From Clostridiaceae bacterium UBA4839 (GTDB lineage Bacteria > Bacillota > Clostridia > Clostridiales > Caloramatoraceae): 11,068 bases of DNA. Below are positions 7,286 to 11,068 of the stretch, piece after piece; the first letter of the stretch is position 1; every line of letters starts with the position of its first letter. Made by a program: the position numbers and the translations under genes. The stretch covers positions 1 to 11,068 of the forward strand of contig DHEX01000082.1 in the NCBI GenBank assembly GCA_002400085.1, read 5' to 3'. Below the pieces are notes generated by a model that had not been told where the DNA came from, searched no databases, and saw only the letters and a program-made list of their open reading frames with translations.

Positions 7286-7931
7286 AATATAACCTTCATA
7301 TTATTTTTATAAAAGTAATTTTCTTAAACTCTAAACCTTATGTACTTAACACTTGCTCCATATTATTCTTCTATTTTTCTGATAGCATAAATAAATCCAC
7401 ACCTTTAAATTTTCACAGGTATGGATAAGCCATAAATTTATATATTAATAATGCACAAGAACGTGCAAGAAATTCGTACTACTTTATCGCTCTCTTGCAA
7501 TAAAGCAAATTGATTAAAACTATGTAAAAATGTTTCTAATTTTTGTTAAACACTGTTTGCTATCCATATTTCCATTCCTAATTTTAAAAAATAATATGTT
7601 TAGTTTGTATATCAACCCCTCTCCTTTACCGTTTATCTTTTGTTGATAGCATCCCCCCTTATTTACATTAATTGCGCTATATTTCCATAATATGTTCGGC
7701 ATTCCGATATAATTTTACAATATTTGAACAATTATTACAATACGCCCTATTTTATTTAGTATCGCCCACGAAGATTGTTAAATTATATGATGAGATAATT
7801 ATGAATTCTGAAGATAGTTTGCGTTTAATTGCAAAACTGGCTAAAGCCGTTTTAGAGGAATAATGTTTTATTACTGTAGTATTAATACCATGAATTATCT
7901 TATTTATTTTAAAACTTTTACCTTAAATAAT
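7286..7931. other. Largely non-coding AT-rich region
   Basis: I see no convincing gene here. A 10-bp hairpin with one G-U pair (7395-7404 with 7417-7426, 12-base loop) is followed on the minus strand by TTATTTATG and could be a weak terminator. There is a small TGCAC/GTGCA palindrome near 7452-7467 and a TGCAAGA/TCTTGCA hairpin near 7463-7498. An open minus frame at 7520-7702 lacks a ribosome site for its ATG. A plus-strand frame ending at 7863 is listed separately. Confidence 0.5.
7753..7863 (+). pseudogene. Possible short gene remnant ending LAKAVLEE
   Basis: An open plus-strand frame whose last part reads IVKLYDEIIMNSEDSLRLI and then AKLAKAVLEE. This looks like an amphipathic helical protein end, whereas the same frame upstream (from an ATG at 7672) is not protein-like. 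An internal ATG at 7801 would give only 20 residues behind a poor GAGATAATT site. It could be the tail of a decayed gene or a very small protein. The left boundary is arbitrary. Confidence 0.2.
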
Positions 7932-7960
7932 TTGATTTCCTGTATACATATGGCTATAAT
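7932..7960 (+). promoter_or_regulatory. Sigma-A promoter of the 98-residue gene
   Basis: TTGATT (7932-7937), a 17-base spacer and a perfect TATAAT (7955-7960) are followed by a start near 7967 and a short leader carrying AAAGGAG. This is one of the best promoter matches in the window. Confidence 0.7.
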
Positions 7961-7989
7961 ACTTCAAATTTCATAAAGGAGTGGTCGTT

Positions 7990-8286
7990 ATGATAAATTT
8001 GGAAGTTTTTAGATTGGAATTAAATTACCTTAAACAGATTGTTAATAGGACATTAGGAGATAAGGCTTTAGGGGAAATAGATGAAGCGATTGAGATGTTA
8101 ATAATATATTTCCTTAATCCTGCTACCTATAATTCCTCATCCCTATCCTATCTTCAAACGATTGAACAGTATCTAAATCAAATTCAACAAAAAATTGAAC
8201 CTTGTGAGTACAAACTCCTGTTAAATAATACCCCTACCATAAGGAACTTTTTAGAAAAAATAAAGTTTGAGATATCCAAATGTTAA
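7990..8286 (+). CDS. Hypothetical helical protein, 98 residues
   Basis: Family not recognised. The product is a small soluble helical protein, starting MINLEVFRLELNYLKQIV, with one Cys in the middle (72) and one at the C-terminus. It has no signal peptide or membrane helix. The ATG at 7990 is chosen because AAAGGAG (7975-7981) sits 8 bases before it; the in-frame GTG at 7981 overlaps that site. A near-consensus promoter precedes it and a strong hairpin follows, so it is a monocistronic gene. It converges with the 88-residue gene on the shared terminator, so the two are not an operon despite similar size. Function unknown. Confidence 0.78.
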   Translation: MINLEVFRLELNYLKQIVNRTLGDKALGEIDEAIEMLIIYFLNPATYNSSSLSYLQTIEQYLNQIQQKIEPCEYKLLLNNTPTIRNFLEKIKFEISKC

Positions 8287-8290
8287 TAAA

Positions 8291-8340
8291 ACAAGGCTTT
8301 ACAGGATAGACAACCTTATCCTCAAAGCCTTGTTCTTTGT
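8291..8340. terminator. Bidirectional terminator between convergent small genes
   Basis: ACAAGGCTTT (8291-8300) pairs perfectly with AAAGCCTTGT (8324-8333). An inner AGGATA/TATCCT stem (8303-8308 with 8317-8322) lengthens the hairpin. T-rich flanks occur on both sides: TTCTTTG on plus and TTTTATTAA on minus. It sits exactly between the two convergent stop codons. Confidence 0.8.
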
Positions 8341-8350
8341 CCTAATTTTT

Positions 8351-8617
8351 CTATTTCTCTTGTCCCTTTTTTACAAATTCGTATAAATCCGTGTTATCCA
8401 TCTTTTCAAAAGCAATAGCCTTTTTAATATTAGTTAGAATTACCTGATTGTTCTTGATTTCGCCAATCAAAGTATACTTAAAATCATCATTGTATGCAAT
8501 AATAAAATTCTCTTCTTTTTTATCTATTTCCATGGATTGCAATTGTTTCAGGATGTTATCCCTATTTAATTCATATTTATCAATAAGAGTATCACATTCA
8601 ATTAAAACCTTATTCAT
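8351..8617 (-). CDS. Hypothetical protein, 88 residues
   Basis: Family not recognised. The first third (MNKVLIECDTLIDKYELNR onward) looks helical. The middle (about 37-63: ENFIIAYNDDFKYTLIGEI, then KNNQVILTNIK) looks like two or three beta-strands, followed by a short helical end. It is likely a small soluble alpha/beta protein. The ATG at 8617 is preferred because AAGGAG lies 9 bases upstream; an in-frame GTG at 8638 would overlap it. A TTGATT/TATAAT promoter (8659-8687) drives it. It is the last minus-strand gene before the shared terminator, and some readthrough from the DUF1444-like gene upstream is possible since no hairpin separates them. Confidence 0.75.
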   Translation of the reverse strand: MNKVLIECDTLIDKYELNRDNILKQLQSMEIDKKEENFIIAYNDDFKYTLIGEIKNNQVILTNIKKAIAFEKMDNTDLYEFVKKGQEK

Positions 8618-8658
8618 ATACCATATCTCCTTTTCCACATATTACTATACCTTATTAT

Positions 8659-8687
8659 ATTATATAAATTTACTATCTCTAAATCAA
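8659..8687 (-). promoter_or_regulatory. Sigma-A promoter of the 88-residue gene
   Basis: TTGATT (8687-8682), a 17-base spacer and a perfect TATAAT (8664-8659) on the minus strand are the same two hexamers and spacing as in the promoter of the convergent 98-residue gene. The predicted start near 8652 gives a leader of about 35 bases. Confidence 0.7.
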
Positions 8688-8760
8688 TTAAAATAAAATC
8701 TTTAATGATTTCCCCCATAACTATACTTAGCCCTTATTCCTTTTACTCCTTAATATACTA

Positions 8761-9489
8761 TTAAGCAGATACAATATCAAATACTCCGTTTTTACACCTA
8801 TAAACTTTATCTGAAACCTTATTTGGGTCGTTATCTGTCATAATCAATGATTCCATAATTTTTATATATTCAGGTTGATATTTGGCCACAACTAATGCAG
8901 TTGATGAAGGAATTGCAAAGAGGTAATCCTCCCCAATTTTCCTTTTTATCTGTTTTTGTAATGAATTACTAAGTAAAAATGATGCATTATAATCAGTAGA
9001 ATATCGCAAACAAAATATATTAAGTGTATTATCCAGCCGTACCAGTATATTAGAAAGTTTATTTAAGTTCTCCCATGCCCTCTTTTTTATTTTATCAAAG
9101 TCCACATCATCACTTTCCAGCACAAATCTAAAAATTTCCCCTTCATCCGTAACATAAAGTGTATCTATATTGGCAAAGGCTTGTTCTCTGCAAAAGCCTA
9201 AATCCTTTTCCCCTTTCCCGAAATCTCTACTTTTAAGCAAAGGAAATACATTATTATAATCAACCTTAAATTTATATTGGTTTAATACCTCGTTTGCAAT
9301 CTTTATATATAATTCCTTTATATTATCATAGCCTGCAACCTGATATTCTTTGTATATGCTGCTAATTGGCAGTTCTACATGAGTCACTTCCGCACCAATT
9401 CGTATATATTTTTCTTCCAACTCCACTTCGGGAAATTCCATCTTAAAATCTCTTGTAATTTTTTCTGTAAACTCCTCAATCCTAAGCAC
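8761..9489 (-). CDS. DUF1444 (YtpQ/UPF0354-like) family protein
   Basis: 242 residues, slightly shorter than Bacillus YtpQ (about 270). I assign it to DUF1444 from the order of recognisable blocks: VFPLLKSRDF (81-90) corresponds to the family's IYPVIRSTSFP; LYVTDEGEIFRFVLESD (111-127) to the strand pair around YALDLGKTYRLI; KKRAWENLNKL (135-145) to the amphipathic helix; STDYNASFLLSN (164-175) to NDGYDASRILN; and EDYLFAIPSSTALVVA (187-202) to GELAISVPHQDVLILAD. The family's molecular role is not established. It starts at GTG 9489 with AAGGAGG about 6 bases upstream; an ATG at 9491 is out of frame. The leader region upstream carries a long imperfect palindrome. It is cytosolic, with no signal peptide or membrane helix. 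Assignment is by remembered similarity and needs a profile search. Confidence 0.65.
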   Translation of the reverse strand: MLRIEEFTEKITRDFKMEFPEVELEEKYIRIGAEVTHVELPISSIYKEYQVAGYDNIKELYIKIANEVLNQYKFKVDYNNVFPLLKSRDFGKGEKDLGFCREQAFANIDTLYVTDEGEIFRFVLESDDVDFDKIKKRAWENLNKLSNILVRLDNTLNIFCLRYSTDYNASFLLSNSLQKQIKRKIGEDYLFAIPSSTALVVAKYQPEYIKIMESLIMTDNDPNKVSDKVYRCKNGVFDIVSA

Positions 9490-9542
9490 ATTATCCCTCC
9501 TTAAACCATACTCCCTTATTTCTTAATCCCGATAAACTCAAA

Positions 9543-9606
9543 AGGCATACCTTCCTTTACATCCTAATTCCAGTTATGAAAAACTGGCCGTAAAGGAGAT
9601 ATGCCT
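9543..9606. repeat. Long imperfect palindrome with nested hairpin
   Basis: The outer arms are AGGCATA (9543-9549) with TATGCCT (9600-9606) and TCCTTTAC (9553-9560) with GTAAAGGA (9590-9597). Together these give about 17 pairs with one bulge. An inner CCAGTT/AACTGG stem (9570-9575 with 9582-9587) has a 6-base loop. On the minus strand the palindrome ends in CCTTTTGAG, too T-poor for a sure terminator. It lies 54 bases upstream of the DUF1444-like gene and could be an attenuator, a structured leader or a mobile palindromic repeat. Each arm contains AAAGGA followed by an ATG reading outward. Confidence 0.7.
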
Positions 9607-9626
9607 CCATCAGTATGCTTATATTT

Positions 9627-9661
9627 TACGTTGGTCCACTAATAAATGCAACGTATTTATT
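9627..9661. repeat. Two mutually exclusive small hairpins
   Basis: TACGTTG (9627-9633) can pair with CAACGTA (9649-9655), or AATAAAT (9641-9647) can pair with ATTTATT (9655-9661). The two share bases, so only one can form at a time. The rest of the 9490-9842 gap is pyrimidine-rich on the plus strand and shows no gene. Confidence 0.4.
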
Positions 9662-9795
9662 TTATCCCTTATTCCTATTTATCATTTTATATCATTATCT
9701 CCATACATTTCATATCCCTAAATCCCTATATTTCTTATACCCAATTCCTTATTCCCTATCTCTTACATAGCCCTATTAATAATACACAACCTTTG

Positions 9796-9829
9796 TACAG
9801 AATCATGTTTCTTGAATCATGAATCTGTA
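9796..9829. repeat. 12-bp inverted repeat, one mismatch
   Basis: TACAGAATCATG (9796-9807) and CATGAATCTGTA (9818-9829) face each other across 10 bases. GAATCATG is also directly repeated inside. No T-tract follows on either strand, so it looks more like a protein-binding site or weak structure than a terminator. It lies just downstream of the 30-codon gene. Confidence 0.45.
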
Positions 9830-9842
9830 TGAAGGTCTTATA

Positions 9843-9935
9843 TTATATAGTGTGATTACTATCATTTTTTATATTACGCCATTCTGCGGCCAATATTTCC
9901 TGTAATATTTTATCTTGTTTTTTTGAATTATCCAT
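9843..9935 (-). CDS. Candidate 30-residue small protein downstream of hsdR
   Basis: An ATG at 9935 opens 30 codons reading MDNSKKQDKILQEILAAEWR and then NIKNDSNHTI. The peptide is charged with a probable amphipathic helix (residues 6-22). GAGG (9948-9945) lies 9 bases before the ATG. It starts 83 bases after the hsdR stop, on the same strand and with no intervening terminator, so it may be co-transcribed with it. It is too short to assign, and may be a real small protein or the start of a decayed gene. Confidence 0.4.
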   Translation of the reverse strand: MDNSKKQDKILQEILAAEWRNIKNDSNHTI

Positions 9936-10018
9936 ATATATCAACCTCACTACATAAAAATACCATCATCGCAAAACTTTTTAGAATGTTATAAATCTTT
10001 CGTGTTGTAACAATTTAT

Positions 10019-11068
10019 TTATTGAGCCCTTCCATTTAACTTCTCATAAGTCTCAGTCAGCATATACTCCATAAGGGCATTCTTGAACTGCTCATCATCC
10101 AAAACACGGGTAAAGAAAGTTTGGTTCTGGTCCATTCTATCGATAACTTTATTGATAAAAACCTTCTCAAAGGCAAACCTAAAATCATCAATGGTATTTG
10201 TTTTAGCCTTTTGAACCAAATCCTCATCGGCGGCAAAATCCTCTTTAATCTGCTCCACAGATAACTGGTCGGCTTTTGTAAAGTCCGTTCCAAACCGCTT
10301 ATTAAGTCGCTGAATAATACTTGAAAGATATTCTTCATCATCTTCTTTTGTCTCTGCTCCTGCAAATTTTACAGGTGTAATTGGTACATTTTCATCATCA
10401 GAAGTTAGAGAAATACTTCCTTCAAATGTCTTCTTATTGGTATAATACTCCAAAGCAATCTCATCTGATAGGTGAACAGTAGAACCTTTTCCCCTTGGCA
10501 GTTTTTTAAGCAGATATGTTAAATATACATACAACTTATGAAGTTCCACATCCTCAAAAGGTGTGATTTGAAGGATAAAGGAATAAAGCCTTATATATTT
10601 TGTTGCTTGGCTGCTAAAATCCTCTTTATGCTGCTCATCCAACTTTTTAAACCTTTCTACGGCTATATCTATCAAGTGGTTTAATATTGCCCTGTCTTTA
10701 GAAGTCTTTTTGTCCTTTGGCTTAAAGTATATATGAATAAACCTATCCAGTTCTTCTTTTAAATACACACCAGAGGCATCTAGCATAGTTTCAATATCAT
10801 AAAGAAGGTTCGGCTCTGTCACTTCTTCCACAATAGTTGATTGATAATATGGTTTAAATGCCTTTTGAATATCCTCTGCTTTATTTACAAAGTCAAGGAT
10901 AAAGGTATCATCTTTTCCCCCACAGGTCCTATTAAGCCTTGATAAAGTCTGTACTGCTTTAATTCCCGACAACTTTTTATCTACATACATGGTATGTAAA
11001 AGAGGCTGGTCAAATCCTGTCTGATACTTTTCAGCAACTAACAGCACCTGATATTCATCAGTAGCAAA
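10019..11068 (-). CDS. hsdR: Type I restriction enzyme R subunit (HsdR), C-terminal part
   Basis: The open frame continues through the right edge without a start, so only the last 349 codons are seen. HsdR is the ATP-driven translocating and DNA-cutting subunit of type I restriction systems. The visible part begins within the second RecA-like motor domain: motif V is LLVAEKYQTGFDQP (near 10981-11046) and motif VI is QTLSRLNRTCGG (near 10918-10953). These are followed by VNKAEDIQKAFKPYY and the long helical C-terminal domain that contacts the methylase core. The ending, DDFRFAFEKVFINKVIDRMD and beyond, is typical of the family. The frame is intact to the TAA at 10019. The nuclease domain and the partner hsdM and hsdS genes would lie beyond the window. 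About 40% GC in sampled lines, higher than its neighbours. Confidence 0.88.
   Translation of the reverse strand, partial: FATDEYQVLLVAEKYQTGFDQPLLHTMYVDKKLSGIKAVQTLSRLNRTCGGKDDTFILDFVNKAEDIQKAFKPYYQSTIVEEVTEPNLLYDIETMLDASGVYLKEELDRFIHIYFKPKDKKTSKDRAILNHLIDIAVERFKKLDEQHKEDFSSQATKYIRLYSFILQITPFEDVELHKLYVYLTYLLKKLPRGKGSTVHLSDEIALEYYTNKKTFEGSISLTSDDENVPITPVKFAGAETKEDDEEYLSSIIQRLNKRFGTDFTKADQLSVEQIKEDFAADEDLVQKAKTNTIDDFRFAFEKVFINKVIDRMDQNQTFFTRVLDDEQFKNALMEYMLTETYEKLNGRAQ

Larger units (their letters stand above)
8731..9755. repeat. Dispersed CCCTTATTCC-type motif in intergenic DNA
   Basis: CCCTTATTCC occurs at 8731-8740 and 9666-9675, with close variants at 9513-9522 (CCCTTATTTC) and 9746-9755 (TCCTTATTCC). 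All lie in intergenic DNA flanking the DUF1444-like gene and all have the pyrimidine strand on plus. The range gives the outer limits only; the gene between is not part of it. Confidence 0.5.

Noticed and set aside
7520..7702. Minus-strand frame of 60 codons
   Set aside because: The ATG has no ribosome site and the translation is not protein-like; a TTG start behind AAAGGAG would give only about 31 residues.
7990..8617. Toxin-antitoxin module
   Set aside because: The two small genes converge rather than overlap in one operon, and neither shows a known toxin or antitoxin motif.
9796..9829. Terminator after the 30-codon gene
   Set aside because: The inverted repeat is good, but no T-tract follows on either strand.
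10057..10365. Second minus-strand frame of 102 codons inside hsdR
   Set aside because: It lies wholly within hsdR in another frame and reads as an Arg/Lys/Trp-rich shadow.

Overview
The window is AT-rich DNA (about 28-30% GC in hand-counted lines; about 40% in the type I restriction gene at the right edge). It has strong AAAGGAG ribosome sites, Gram-positive style sigma-A promoters, T-tract terminators and Sec signal peptides ending in VKA. This fits a low-GC Gram-positive of the Clostridia/Firmicutes; the species cannot be named from sequence alone. No rRNA, tRNA or CRISPR array was seen.

Layout. Positions 1-2949 (minus strand) hold a 146-residue helical protein of unknown function, a small gene remnant, and a large OLD-family ATPase/Toprim nuclease. 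An AT-rich intergenic region with two DnaA-box-like sites separates the nuclease from a divergent tyrosine recombinase (3222-4118, plus). Next is a stand-alone 66-residue membrane protein gene with its own promoter and terminator. At 4737-7105 (minus) is a two-gene operon for exported proteins: a 459-residue protein with two triple-tyrosine-like repeats, then a cysteine-rich protein whose C-terminus looks replaced by purine-rich repeat sequence. Positions 7115-7989 are mostly non-coding and contain purine-rich (minus strand) repeats. Positions 7990-8617 carry two small unknown genes that converge on a shared bidirectional terminator. Then come a DUF1444/YtpQ-like gene (8761-9489, minus), a non-coding stretch with a long imperfect palindrome, a 30-codon candidate gene, and the C-terminal 349 codons of a type I restriction subunit HsdR running off the right edge.

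How the genes fit together. OLD nuclease, HsdR and an integrase are typical of an accessory or defence region, with unknown small genes between them. The OLD gene has no neighbouring UvrD-like helicase, so it does not form a recognisable Gabija pair. The least explained parts are the exported operon, the palindrome whose two arms each read outward as ribosome site plus ATG, and the repeat family confined to intergenic DNA and one gene end. No clearly new multi-gene system could be proven from sequence alone.
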